Of a stretch of DNA of 64,000 nucleotides, positions 1-11,235 are shown in pieces (the stretch's first letter is position 1; the number at the start of each line of letters is the position of its first letter). Origin of the DNA: Pempheris klunzingeri (taxonomy: Eukaryota > Chordata > Actinopteri > Acropomatiformes > Pempheridae); NCBI RefSeq assembly GCF_042242105.1, contig NC_092012.1:34315978-34379977 (forward strand). Reading direction: 5' to 3'. The translations under genes and the position numbers were made by a program. The notes beneath the pieces are model-generated. The model saw nothing but the letters and a program-made list of their open reading frames with translations. It did no database searches and was not told the origin of the DNA.

Positions 1-2246
1 GTTTGGGGAGCCATGGAAACTCAACCCGGGAGACGGCGCTTTTTATGGACCCAAGGTGAGATCATTTCTTTATTTCCTTGCAAACATAAAATCAATTTAA
101 CGCTGACGTCTGGGAAGCTCTATAACTCTCTCTGTGCCGCTGTTGCAGATTGACATTAAGATCAAAGATGCAATTGGACGTTACCACCAGTGTGCAACCA
201 TTCAGCTGGACTTCCAGCTGCCCATCCGCTTCAACCTGACCTTTGTGGGGTGAGTCACCTAATCAAAACATTGACACACTGCTCCATCTGTGGGCTCTAC
301 TGCACCAAGGATTATATGTTAATCCCCTCCTGAATAACCCGCCTCAGCCTGTGCTCCACAGAGTCCTCTGTTTAGCAGGAGAAGACTTGTATGCAAATTT
401 GGTTTCATTGAGTAGGTGACAGGTTGATTTATCACCTCACCAGGAACTTCAATTAGTTTACTCAGCATGGGAAAACAATGCATGGCCTTTACAGCAACAC
501 ACAGCAGGCAGTGAACAGTATTTATGTCTTGTGCATTACTCCTATCGGCCTAGAATTTCATATGGAGAGGGAACGGGTGGCTGTGTAGGCAGAACAGTAC
601 AGAGGAATAAAAATGAAAGGCCAAGAATAAGTCTAGTTTACAGTCACAGCGACACCCTTCACAGGAAGCCTTAATATTCTCTCTGCTGCCGCGTCTTGCA
701 GGAAGGATGGGGATGACAAAGCCCGACCGGTCATCATCCATCGTGCGATCTTGGGCTCCGTGGAGAGGATGATTGCCATTCTCACAGAGAACTATGCAGG
801 GAAATGGTGAGGCGCCTTCTGGTTGCTCTTGCATGTGAGAGTTTCACTTATAACATGTTATTATGTCGACCGCAGTGCTGACATGGCCTCCTGTTGGGTG
901 ATGCTTCAGCAGATACAGAAGTGTCCTTAGTGTCCTCTTGTTGGAAGACCAAACTAACCACTTTATTGTTTGTAACATTTTAACCACAATGTCCTTTTTC
1001 AACATCCCCGTACCATAAAGATTTCACCCACTAGTTCCTCTCCGTCCTGGTAATGTTGTTGTCTTTGCACCAGTGAAGATTGCCTCACTACGGTCTGTCT
1101 GTGCTCCCACCAGGCCTCTGTGGCTCTCTCCACGTCAGGTGATGTTAGTGCCTGTCAACCCCTCCTGTGAGGACTACGCCAAGAAGGTGTGCCTTCCACT
1201 TCCACTTCCACTTCCACCATGTTTAACCATCACATGCACACCGACAATAACTACCTGTGGTGTATGTTTCAGGTGTGTAAGCAGTTTACAGAAGCTGGTT
1301 TCATGGCAGACGCTGACCTAGACTCCAGCTGCCTTCTAAACAAGAAGATCCGTAACGCTCAGTTGGCCCAATATAACTTCATTCTTGGTGAGACAATTTC
1401 CTGCCCCGTGTACATTTGACTGACCACTGAATCAAGAGGCCTTTCAGCCCATTGCTGCTGCCTGCCGTCACTGTAGAAGTGCATTTAATGAGAGACTTTC
1501 ACAGCATTCACATTCTATTTTAAAGGAGCATTATTTAAGATATTTAAGAAATAGGTTTTCCTCTGTAATGCTGATTGGCTAAGCAATGTTTTTTATGTGA
1601 TCAGTGATCTGATTGATAGACAGAGGAGATGTGCTGTATGTATGGCGTCAGTGGCTGTAGATCTAAAGGAGCACACCACACCAGAACTTAGGGTTTAGCA
1701 AAACCGCATCAGTGAAGATTAGGCAACTAAAACAAGTTTAAAAGTACCAGTTAGTTGTTTTACGCTGCTTTTACTTGTATTGTTGCTTTAGAAGCACTGC
1801 AGACTTTTAAAATGTATCCTCACTTACAACTGTAGATTAGAAAATAAATGTTCAGATATATAAAAATAATATATATATTAAAAAAAAAAGTGTGAATATT
1901 GTGGTGTGGTTCTTCTTACTGTTAGAATTACAGTGAGTGTCAGTTGGTTGAGTATATAAAGCAAATGGACCTCAGAGCTGGCGAACCACCCACAGTTGTT
2001 GAATTCAGCGGCACAAAGCGGGGAACGTGTTAGGGTAGCTGTGTGTGTGTGTGACTTGGCCCATGTCAAGCTGTTGTGTGTTCTCATGTCTTGGCAGTGG
2101 TCGGAGAGAAGGAGAAGATGACTAACGGCGTCAATGTGCGCACGAGGGACAACAAAGTCCACGGAGAGCTGTCGCTGGCCGAGGTGCTGGCCCGCCTGAC
2201 CCTGCTCAAACAATCCCGCTGTCAAAACGCAGAGGAGGAGTTCTGA
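1..2246 (+). CDS. tars3: Threonyl-tRNA synthetase 3 (tars3/tarsl2 type), C-terminal part, 5' end outside window
   Basis: Class II aminoacyl-tRNA synthetase that charges tRNA-Thr in the cytosol. Six coding exons are visible: 1-55, 149-249, 702-806, 1114-1186, 1273-1387 and 2098-2246 (TGA). All have GT-AG borders and consistent phases and give the last 198 residues. The first exon carries the end of the catalytic core ([18 protein letters not shown]). The motif 3 block [15 protein letters not shown] follows, then the anticodon-binding domain starting at [11 protein letters not shown] and running to a C-terminal NAEEEF. The stretches FVGKDGDDK, WPLWLSP and [10 protein letters not shown] resemble TARS3 more than TARS1, and the neighbour tm2d3 is also TARS3's neighbour in human. 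The paralogue call is inference (about 80%); the enzyme family is certain. The catalytic start, the editing domain and the N-terminal extension lie upstream of the window. Confidence 0.93.
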
Positions 2247-3440
2247 GCAACACGAAGAACGGTCCAGAGCTCTTGCATCTGAATACCTCGGCTACAGTCG
2301 GACAAGCAGTGAAGGGACAAACGATGGCACGTGTGAAGATGGTTCAGTGAAAGTGGAGAACGTAGAGCAGAAATCAGACGGAGGAACTGATGAGCTGACG
2401 CTCTGCATGTAAATGTAATGAAAGAGGCTGCAAGACGACTTTGAAAAGCCCACGTGATCAAATGTGAAGGATAGAAAAGGATGTGTTTTTGCCCCTGGGG
2501 TGGGTGTCGAGTAGAGCTGCAACTAATGATGATCTTTATCAGTTTAAGCTGCCGATTATTTCTTTGAGTAATCGATTGGTTCGTTTGGTCTATAAAATGT
2601 CCGTCTCAGTGTCCCAGAGCTTATGGTGACGTCCCCAGATGTCTTCACTGTTCGATCAACAGTCAAAAAGCCAAAGATTTTCAATTTACAGTGATATAAA
2701 ACAGAGAAAAGCAGCAAACCGTCACATTTAAGGAGATTTTTTTTGGCATTTCTGTTTGGCAACTATTCTGAAATAATCGTTTGATTTACTTTTCAGTCAA
2801 TTTTCGGCCAGTCAATCAATCGACTCATCATTTCAGCTCTAGTATTAGGGTATGTCAAAGTAGTTTGAGTCTGTCTAAAGGGAAGCTACAGGATAATTTA
2901 TGGAAACAATGTGATCGTTGTCATGATGAAGGTTCTGTGATTTTTGGCACTGATTTCTCACAAAGGTCTGCCCCCATGGGGAGCCCCAGAAATAAAATGA
3001 ATCTACTGAATGTAAGTGGTTCTTCTTTTACTTTCACCACAAACGGGATGAATGTTTTTACAAGAAGCTGATGTGATGGTCAACATCAGGAGGATTTGCT
3101 CCGTAGAGGCATGCAGAAATGTGTCATGCTCAGTTGGTCTCTCTGTTCCAACATGGCATCATGAAACTGAGAAGATGTTTTCAGCCAGTAATATTCAACG
3201 AAGGTCAAACATTTGCAGTTGTCACCAGTGAAAAGACAACCTTCAACAGTGGCCGTGCTTGGCTTTACTGTTTACAGCAGCTATCTAATGACCAATATAA
3301 CTGTCATGAAGGGGAATTTATCCTTCCCTTGGTTCCTCTTTCCATATTAGTGCTCTGAGAGGACAATGGTGGATACAAGCACTAACTAAAAGGTGACATT
3401 GAAAGAAAACCTTTAATAAAAAGCTAATAGTTTCTAATGG
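2247..3440 (+). other. tars3 3' UTR and downstream flank with two poly(A) signals
   Basis: After the tars3 stop there is no further coding exon. AATAAA occurs at 2991-2996 and again at 3415-3420, so the transcript probably ends near 3015 or 3440. A short inverted-repeat element (2513-2840) lies inside the presumed UTR. Which signal is used cannot be decided from sequence. Confidence 0.6.
2513..2840. mobile_element. MITE-like element with AGAGCTG terminal inverted repeats
   Basis: The left end reads AGAGCTGCAACTAATGATGA and the right end, reversed, reads AGAGCTGAAATGATGA, which are imperfect inverted termini about 20 bp long. The 328-bp interior codes for nothing and contains TAATCGAT-like motifs and a TATAAAATGTC stretch of a type I recognise as repetitive in many fish genomes. 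AGT flanks both ends, which may be a short target duplication. The superfamily is not assigned. It lies in the tars3 3' UTR. Confidence 0.7.
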
Positions 3441-3902
3441 GCTTCCTGGGCAGAATGTGGTGGGCGTGGCCAGATGAGGACCAGGAAGTCTTGCTTCATG
3501 TTATGCTGCATTCACACCACTGGGAAAGATGGGACACCTAAACTGTGACTCTTTTTCCTTAACTTTTCAGTTAGTCTAGACATGCCACTGTTCGGTGCTC
3601 TTTCTAAACGTCTTGAATTATAAAATCAGCAACTGTAATTTAGAAAGGGACGAAGGAAGATGATGTGTATCGTTACTATAGCAGAAAGCACTCCTATACT
3701 CCAACATGTTATTCTAGACCAAATCTAAGGCGTACCTGACTGGTGGACTCATTGGATGCTTATTCTGTGGTGTCTTTACAGCCTTGGTAATGGTGTCATA
3801 TTCATAAGCACTCACCTCCCCTGGCCTCCGACGAGCAGAGCATCACCGACAGTTGTTTTCCTAGATTCCCTGAACGCAGCAGCGCTTTGCTCTGCAGTAA
3901 CA
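3441..3902 (+). promoter_or_regulatory. tars3-tm2d3 intergenic gap with tm2d3 promoter
   Basis: No exon or recognisable repeat was found here. The tm2d3 start codon lies at its right edge inside AACAATGGCCGC, which resembles a YY1 site overlapping a translation start. No TATA box is evident just upstream, consistent with a housekeeping promoter. The exact transcription start is unknown. Confidence 0.4.
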
Positions 3903-6613
3903 ATGGCCGCTGCCTGTCAGACATGGAGACCCGACCGAGGACGGTGCCTCAAAACATACGGGATTGTCATCGTTCTGTTCATGGACCTGGTCTTACAGTG
4001 TGTTAACGGTATGTGGAAGGGAACAGAGACAGATTTACACCAGCCCGGCTAGCATAGCACCCATTTGGCCTGTTTGTTGTTTTCCTACCGTTACGAACGT
4101 TAGCTTCCTTACGCTGAGTTAGCTAGCGAGCTAACAGCTAGCACCCCTGAGTGATTGAACAGTTGTTTGTCTAATACAACAACTATGTTGGTTTGTTACA
4201 TACTTAGATTTTAATGTACAATATTAAAGAACCGGCCGTTTGCCAACTGCCCTTGTTAGCTAACTAGCATGACTAGCATGCTAACGCCTCCGTGAAGCAG
4301 CTGCACAGCTAGCTTAGATGTATTAATATAAAATCTTGGATTTTAGTACTACGAACACGTGTCCTAAACCTGTAGCTCATATGTAAGCACACTTCATTTG
4401 TCTGTCCGTCTGTAACACTCAAATACAGCAAACAGTAGTGGTTATTATATGGTATAGTTTCCACACTCAGCACAACACGTACTCTGTATTTTATAGTATG
4501 CTAGGTGAGTGGGCTAGACTCAGATCATACATCTTCTCAATTGTCTGGTTTCTTGTCAGGGTACTTGAGCTCTCCCCATGTTGGCCAGGAGCCCCCCTAC
4601 ACCAGAGATGCCCAGCATGGGCCTGTCATCACCAGCCCAGTGGTCCCTTCCGCCGCCTCAGGTAAACCCATCAGTCAGCCATCAGTAGACTCAGTCACTG
4701 CATGTAAACACTGAAGGGGTCCAGGCTGAGAGTGTCTGTATAGCACATGGCACAAAATAATATATATATATGTATATATGGCGCCTTGAATTTGGCCTTG
4801 ATTCAGTTGGTTGCACTCTGCGTCCTCTCTGCTGATGCCACTAAAACCTGCCCGCTGCACCTTTTGAACAGAGCAGGAACTATTTCCTTTTGCAGGCCAG
4901 CCTTAATGGAGCAATCAGGAATGAATGGGCTTGCCCAAGGACTCTCTGATGGCTTCTTTGTTGAGGACAGAGTGGTAGTCATTCACCTCCCACAGCCTCA
5001 AATTCCCTATTTGGCAGGAGATTCAAAGGGATGTAGTCACAAGCCTATTGCCACATTCATTGATGATCCCAGACATAACGTCATCAAATTAATTTGCACC
5101 AAAGCTTGCTCACAGTAAAGTGGTTATCCTAGCTAGACATGAAAGAGTACCTGTAATTTCTTGTGGACTGTTTTGCAGTGTCCCCTGCAGATGAAGAGAG
5201 CTACACCTCCAAATGTCCCAGTGGGGGGTCGTGTAATCGCCTGCCAGCTGATTGCATTCACTGCAGTTACCATCACAACTGCTCCTACAGGAAACCAGCC
5301 TCCTTCACTTGCAAACCAAAAAAAGGGGTTCACTGTGTAGTGAGTAGCACTTTATTTGTGATAGATCTATGCTGCATGAAGGTAGAGTAAAGGTCTGCAT
5401 CCTGTCAGCCTGTCGGTAATAACAGGAAGTTGTCTAAATGTTTCATGACAACAGTCCCCAAGACAATTAAATTATACTTTGTGCGTGGTGATAGAATTAG
5501 TGATGTTCAGCGACTGCGGCGGTGCTTCAATTTGAGTGTTTGTTATTTCTGTGTTTGTAGGGAGAGTCAGGACAGCAGCAAACCAACTTCTCCCTCTCCA
5601 TCTCCTGCCAGTTCTGCTGGCAGCTGGAACCGTCCCAGTACCGCTGCTCAAACTCCACCAACTGTATGACGGTGTCCTGCCCACGCAAGCGCTACAACGC
5701 CACCTGTGACGTGTTAGACCATGTACACTGTTTAGGTATGACAGAGTCAGTCATACTGCTCTGCTTCCTTTCTGTCAGTTTGGTGACTTAGGTACTGTAG
5801 ACGTTGTTGTTTTGGAGAGAAGTGATTTTAAGATTTTCTCATCCAGCTAAAGTTTACAAAATTACCTTTTTTCTTCTAAGTATTCTATGCAGGTTCAGGC
5901 ACTCTGCATGTGTACAACATTTAACAGACACTTAGAATAACACTGTGAGTCTGTCAGTGGATCAAACAAGCTCTTTTAGTGGACCTACTGTGATCAGGTG
6001 CAGTTGTCCCAAAGGATTACGTTGCAGCCGTTGCAGCCCGTTTGGTGGCTGCTGGCTGAGGTGATCTACTGGACCAGTTCCAACACTTTTACTACCTACC
6101 AGTCACTCAGACATCATGATCCGTACAGATAGGACCCAGGTTTGAAAATACTGGAACTAACCTTGTAATTTTTTAGGGAAATGTTATGATCATCAGGATG
6201 CTGTCTGTCCACTAAATGTTCTTTTCTTCTGCAGGTAAAAGACGTTTTCAGAAACGTTTATTTTGTAACTGGACTGGTGGATACAAGTGGTCAACAGCAT
6301 TAGCACTCAGGTAAACCTGCCGTGAGTGTTACGACCTGCTTAGAGGCTGGAAACTTTGTAAAAAAACATCTTTTTGAATCAGGATGTGTGCCCTAGTAGC
6401 ATCTTTGACTTTGTTTCCTCTGTGTTTTCTCTCATGTCTTTCTTTAGCATCACGCTTGGTGGTTTTGGGGCAGATCGGTTTTATCTGGGCCAGTGGAGAG
6501 AGGGTCTGGGCAAACTGTTCAGCTTTGGAGGCCTGGGCATTTGGACCCTGATAGATGTCCTTCTGATTGGGGTCGGTTATGTGGGACCTGCTGACGGTTC
6601 TCTCTACATCTGA
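3903..6613 (+). CDS. tm2d3: TM2 domain-containing protein 3
   Basis: Complete gene, six coding exons: 3903-4008, 4560-4661, 5179-5339, 5561-5735, 6235-6310 and 6448-6613 (TGA), coding for 261 residues (human 247). An N-terminal hydrophobic segment (IVIVLFMDLVLQCV) is a signal peptide. A Pro-rich linker follows, then a lumenal Cys-rich region (CPSGGSCNRLPADCIHC and CQFCWQL onward) with N-X-S/T sites such as NCS, NFS and NST. The C-terminal TM2 domain has two membrane helices joined by the conserved DRF turn (GADRFYLGQW) and ends in GYVGPADGSLYI, almost identical to human. The family (Drosophila almondex) acts in the secretory/endosomal membrane system in Notch signalling and is linked to phagocytosis. 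The start was chosen because it precedes the signal peptide directly and sits in a good context. The N-terminal third is divergent, as usual in this family. Confidence 0.95.
5951..6172. repeat. Dispersed repeat, same family as 26889-27023 and 61134-61423
   Basis: Lies in tm2d3 intron 4. It shares CTTTTAGTGG(A/C)CCTAC and ATTA(C/T)GTTGCAGCC with the copy at 26889. It shares AGGTGATCTACTGGACCA, and in inverted form the GGTGGCTGCTGGCTGA stretch, with the copy at 61134. The inverted-repeat structure and lack of coding indicate a non-autonomous DNA element. The ends are worn. Confidence 0.6.
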
Positions 6614-7715
6614 AGCGCAGCTCCGGAGACACGTCTGGATGGTTTGTGCTCTCTTCTGCCTCGCGCCGCTTCACTCACTCAAAGACTGAAGATCTGAGAT
6701 GCTGTGTTCTTAGCACGTTTGCCTACCCAAGCTCGCTGTGCAACACGTCCTCACCCCATCTGTTACCAGGCAGGAAGCGTTTCCCTCATTACGCCAGCTA
6801 TGACTCTACCCACACAACCACCAGATCAATCCAGCCGTTCTGCGTCCGTCTCCTGTTGAGATGCTGCGCAGGGAGACGAGGAGCCGGTGATTCTGTCTCG
6901 TGGTTGGTCTCTGATATACAGATGGGTCTGGTTTCCTGTGGAGCGGTGCTTTCACAGACGTCCTGCCACTTTGGAGACATGTGCTGCTCCTCCCTTATTG
7001 AAAGGTAAACTCATCACTGGGGACAAACGGTAACCATGGCTACAGAGCCTTTAATGGTGGCACCAAACACAATGAACGAGCCGAAAGGTAATATTTATGT
7101 CCTGGAAGACAGCGTGCATACACAGAAGGGAACACGTTCAGGTGAATACTTGGTCTTCTGGATGAATTCAACGGTTATTTTACGTGTACTTTATTTATTT
7201 CTTCCCTATACTGAGACAGCAGCAGTAATAAATGACACAGTGGTTCCTCTAAAGCTCCAGTCAGATGCTGGAAAATGATAAAGTTCACATGTTGTAGAAA
7301 TAGATGACAAGAGATGCTGGAAATGGAACTGGTAGGAGGAGCAACAACTACAATTACTGTCATCACTGATTACCACATGTAGTCTTTTCTTGGAAACTCA
7401 TAGATGATAATCTCTAACATGTACATGATGAGTATCGCAACACTTAAAACGCATTGCACTAGCAAACTGCAGTCACTTGTGGTTTCCCATGGTAGAAACA
7501 TTGGAGATATCCTGTACAGTCATCATTTACTTCATTTATCTTCACATTGCTAAAGACTTTCTCTGTCTACTAACACTGTACGATCTTTGCATGAGACTGT
7601 GTGGCACAAAAGGGTTCACTGCTCACTTTATGTAAATATGTTTTCAGCTTCCAGTGTCTGTTGGAACACTGTAAATGACATTTTTTAAGTTATGTAAATA
7701 AAATTGTGAAATATC
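6614..7715 (+). other. tm2d3 3' UTR with poly(A) signal
   Basis: Non-coding sequence after the tm2d3 stop. The first convincing poly(A) signal is AATAAA at 7697-7702, which puts the transcript end near 7715-7725 and gives a UTR of about 1.1 kb. ORFs in this stretch show no similarity that I recognise. Confidence 0.7.
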
Positions 7716-8568
7716 ACGTTAGTCTAATTGTGTTCGCAGCACTGACAGATGGATGCTTCATTCATCTGGTGGGTATTTCAGTTTTCACGTACTCCTGGGT
7801 TTGTAGTAGAGTTTGCTGTGGCCCGGCGCCTCCAGTGCACAATCTGGAAAGACAGAGTGAACAAACCACCAGCTGAGCAGACTGAGTTCTGTCTCTGTGC
7901 TGATGAACCAGCTACAGAAAGCTAAGATCAGTTGTAAAAGTCAGATGAGCTGACATTAAAGATGCAAAGTGAGCTCGCTCATGTTTGTTCCCTTAGTCAA
8001 TCATCATTGACGAATCCATGCTCATTATTTTTCTCTGTGAGGCTTCATGGCATCATGGCGTAGAATCTATAGGACAGACGCTCTGACCGAAGGCTCTCTG
8101 TCTGAAAGCTGTTCCTGCAGGAATCCAGAGCTCTATTATTAACCGAGGTCATCTTCACACACGTGTGTGTTTTTCCTCACATTGATCTCTGTGAGTGGTG
8201 CCAGAGGCCCGTGATGCCCACAGACTGTGACAGAAGGAGGGGGTCACAGGGGATCACCTCCTGAACCAGCTCTGTTTGAGGGCTTTTGAGCAAAGCAGCA
8301 GAGCTGTCAGAACCAGGGCATAAAAACATGTTATTGCTTATTTCAGTACATACCTTTTTACAACAGAGCTGCCCGACGCAGATATCTGTCTGCTCCTGTT
8401 GCATAATATGACGGCTAAAAAAAAAATGATATCACAAGGAGGGAAAACATCATTTCCTCTGCTGTAACTTTTTGTGTCGACTTCTCCAATTGGCTGCTTG
8501 GTTGAAACTGTTGTAAATATACTCCTCCCTAATTCTAGTTCCTCAAATGTGACACCGCCCACTCACGC

Positions 8569-8601
8569 CTCCCTCCCTCCCTCCCTCCCTCCCTCCCTCC
8601 C
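8569..8601. repeat. (CCCT)n simple repeat
   Basis: About eight tandem copies of CCCT/CTCC read directly from the sequence. On the opposite strand this is a G3-A tract with G-quadruplex potential. Confidence 0.9.
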
Positions 8602-9651
8602 ACTGACTGATGCAAGTTCTTGTCATATAGTCTGAGCTGAGTGGGAGACGTGAAACCCCTTTACCTTAACTCTGCAGGGAAAACGGTGATTGGGCAACGT
8701 GTCATTTAAATATTGACAAAAGGCTCCGTAGCCCTTCATCCACATGAGACTCCCTGTGACTGTCGGTGTTTGTGAGCGGCCCAGCATGACCTCACTATGT
8801 CTGACTCACCCTGAGTGAGTGTGTGTTGGCGCGAGCAGAGTTACTTACATGGTGAACTGCTGTTATCTGTCAGTGGGTGTAGCTTTGAGGGATGGATGTG
8901 TTTGCACATATGACTGTGTAAACGCACGTAAATAGGAGTAAATGGTGCATGCGTGTAAAACTCTGTGAGACAAATAGTATGATGGTGGCTTAGTATAACA
9001 CATCTGATGCATTATGACATGACTTAAACTCTCACACTAATAAACTCAAAGCACAAAGCATCTTCCTAATTATTTCTGGAGTAAATTACTAAATTACTGC
9101 GCTTAGTAACATTTTATTCATACATCAATGCCTGGAGTCCAATTACAAATAATTGCCAGAGCAGTATCTGGTTTTGCTATTATTTTTCTTTGTGCTATTC
9201 CTATTTTCTGAGAGTATGAAACAACCCTTAATGGGCATCATGCAGAGCTCAGTGTTATGAGAATAACAGCTAAATGTTGTGCTACTTCTCCCAGCAGTCA
9301 TTATTTGCTCTGTTAGAATGAGCATCGTTACAGAGTTGAGCCACAATATTGTTCGTCAAAGACAGACGATATCACGACTTCCTGATTTTGAATTGCTAAT
9401 CATGCGAAGAGGAGAACAAAAGTTTATTCATCCCCCTCTTATGCAATCCCACTCAGCTCTGAATGCTGGTCCTGACCCTCCCATGATGCTCCCATCTCCT
9501 GCAGGAGGAGGTGTGAGCGACAAAGAGGAGAAGCAGACGGCTGTAAGCATTCGTATGTCTAACTAGTCTGTCAGCATCCCACCGAGCTCCTCTCTCTCAC
9601 TTGGACTGTTGCTAAGGAGCAGCTGAAGCCACCTGAGGACGCGGCTGAAAT

Positions 9652-10860
9652 CACAGCGCCTATAAAAAGTGCTCACACCCCCTGGGCTTTTTTCACAATG
9701 GAGTAATGTGGCAGAGGGGACGTTTTAATTACAGCGTGGAAACAAAGCTTTTCCAGCGTGACCCAAGAACAAATAGAAAACACAGAGCGACTGATCGTAT
9801 AAGAGCTCACGGCCTTTGCTGTAACCAGTGGTGGAAAGTAACTAAGTACATTTACTCAAGTACAGTACAAATTTGGGGAACTTGTACTTTAATACTCCAC
9901 TACATTTAACCAGATTTAGTTATTTTACAGACGATACAAAATATAATCAAATGCATTACAGTATTTTATCAATCATTAATATATATCAAATTAAAATGAG
10001 CTCCACCTTTACCATCTGCAGCATGAAAGCAATGAACACATGAATGCATCAATAATCAAATATAAGGAAATATACATTCTGCATGAGTACTTTTCCCATT
10101 TAGATTGTATTGTTTGCATCATGAGTTCTTGTACTTTATTACTTCAATTTTGATGCTAGTACTTCTGTACCTTTACTCCAGTAACACCTTGAGTGCAGCA
10201 TCTTTACTTGTAACAGTGTATTTCTACAGTTTCTACTATTAGTTTAGGAAAAAAAAACCCAGAGTGCTTCTTCCACCACTGGCTACGACAGAATCAGCTG
10301 CCAATAATGTTTTATAGGCACATAATTAGTTGAATCTTTGGATCATCTGAGTGGAACTGAGAAGCCAACTGAACATGGGCAGAAACACAGCGTCCCCAGC
10401 GTGCAGCCCGGTGGTGGCAGCGTGGCCCTCAGATGTCAGGAGATCTTAACTTACATGTGAGGAAAATGCAGACGAAATGTGAGGGAAGTTGGCTGCAGTC
10501 CCAAGGAGAGCCGAGGCAGATGGTTTATTTCTCCGGGAAAACAACGACCCCAAACACGAAGCCGAGGCAGGGCAGGAATATACTGAGTTCACTGTCCGGG
10601 TCACGACCCAAACCTCAGCCCAGTCAGGACTCTGTGGTGAACACTGCCTGTTCGCTTGGACGATGGATGAACGTCCTGATGTGCAAATGGGACTCGGAGC
10701 TGTAAAGCAGCCAGAAATGTGCCTCTGCTGCACGACGACTGGAGGAGAGAAAAACTTGTGCAACCACTTGTGTTGTGTGTTATGTAACTCAGTCCAATCT
10801 GGGTGGACATTAGTTTTCCCTTTGGTGTTTGTCAGAAAAGCCAAATCCCTCTCTCACACA
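9652..10860 (+). mobile_element. Degenerate Tc1-like transposon relic
   Basis: The left end CAGCGCCTATAAAAAGTGCTCACACCCCCTGG resembles the terminal repeat of a fish Tc1-like family. Further right, GTGGTGGCAGCGTGG and AACAACGACCCCAAACAC (frame: ENNDPKHE) match the characteristic transposase blocks around the second catalytic Asp (D-N-D-P-K-H). A later stretch, CTCAGCCCAGTCAGGACTCTGTGG, corresponds to the conserved region with the third acidic residue. Frames are broken and much of the 5' coding half is missing, so it cannot encode a working enzyme. A hAT-type element interrupts it at 9826-10281. The right terminal repeat was not found, so the right boundary is approximate. Confidence 0.65.
9826..10281. 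mobile_element. Non-autonomous hAT-type element (CAGTGGTGGAA termini)
   Basis: Begins CAGTGGTGGAAAGTAACTAA and ends TTCTTCCACCACTG, giving inverted termini CAGTGGTGGAA. The interior carries the ACTCAAGTAC / TTGTACTTTA motifs typical of this abundant fish family. The flanks GCTGTAAC and GCTACGAC agree at 5 of 8 positions, compatible with an eroded 8-bp target duplication, the length expected for hAT. It is inserted in the Tc1-like relic. A second copy is at 60868-61527. Confidence 0.8.
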
Positions 10861-11235
10861 CACACTTGTGTATGATCAACACTGCAGGACTAAAACATGA
10901 AGTCAGAGGGTAACGAGCACCATTTATTGTTGCGATAAGAGGAAATTTAAATAAACAGCGTTTTGTCAGTGTTCTGTTCCTCACGGAGGGCTGATATAAT
11001 CCATCAACTCTTATCTTCCCATCTGTGCAGTCCATCTAAAATAAAATTTAAAAAAAACCACACACACCAGCGAGCCAACTCTGCTTTCCAAGTCTGGAGA
11101 GCGTCTCCAGTCTTGGCACAGCAACAATCTCACTTAAATCTCACTTGCATATTGAAATAATAAATAAGACTGGGTGGGGGCTGCTTCAGAGCATCATGAC
11201 CACCTCAGCGTGTGCCACAAACAAAAGAGAGTCAG

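Larger units (their letters stand above)
7716..11235. other. Convergent intergenic gap between tm2d3 and larp6
   Basis: No gene was recognised. It contains a (CCCT)n tract at about 8569-8601, an old Tc1-like relic (9652-10860) and a hAT-type element inside it (9826-10281). The parts at 7716-9650 and 10861-11235 look like unique non-coding sequence. It also marks the junction between genes that are far apart in human. Confidence 0.6.

Noticed and set aside
4747..5118. 123-codon ORF in tm2d3 intron 2
   Set aside because: It crosses the intron between two well-supported tm2d3 exons, begins in an AT-dinucleotide tract and shows no domain I recognise. Likely a chance ORF or part of a repeat.
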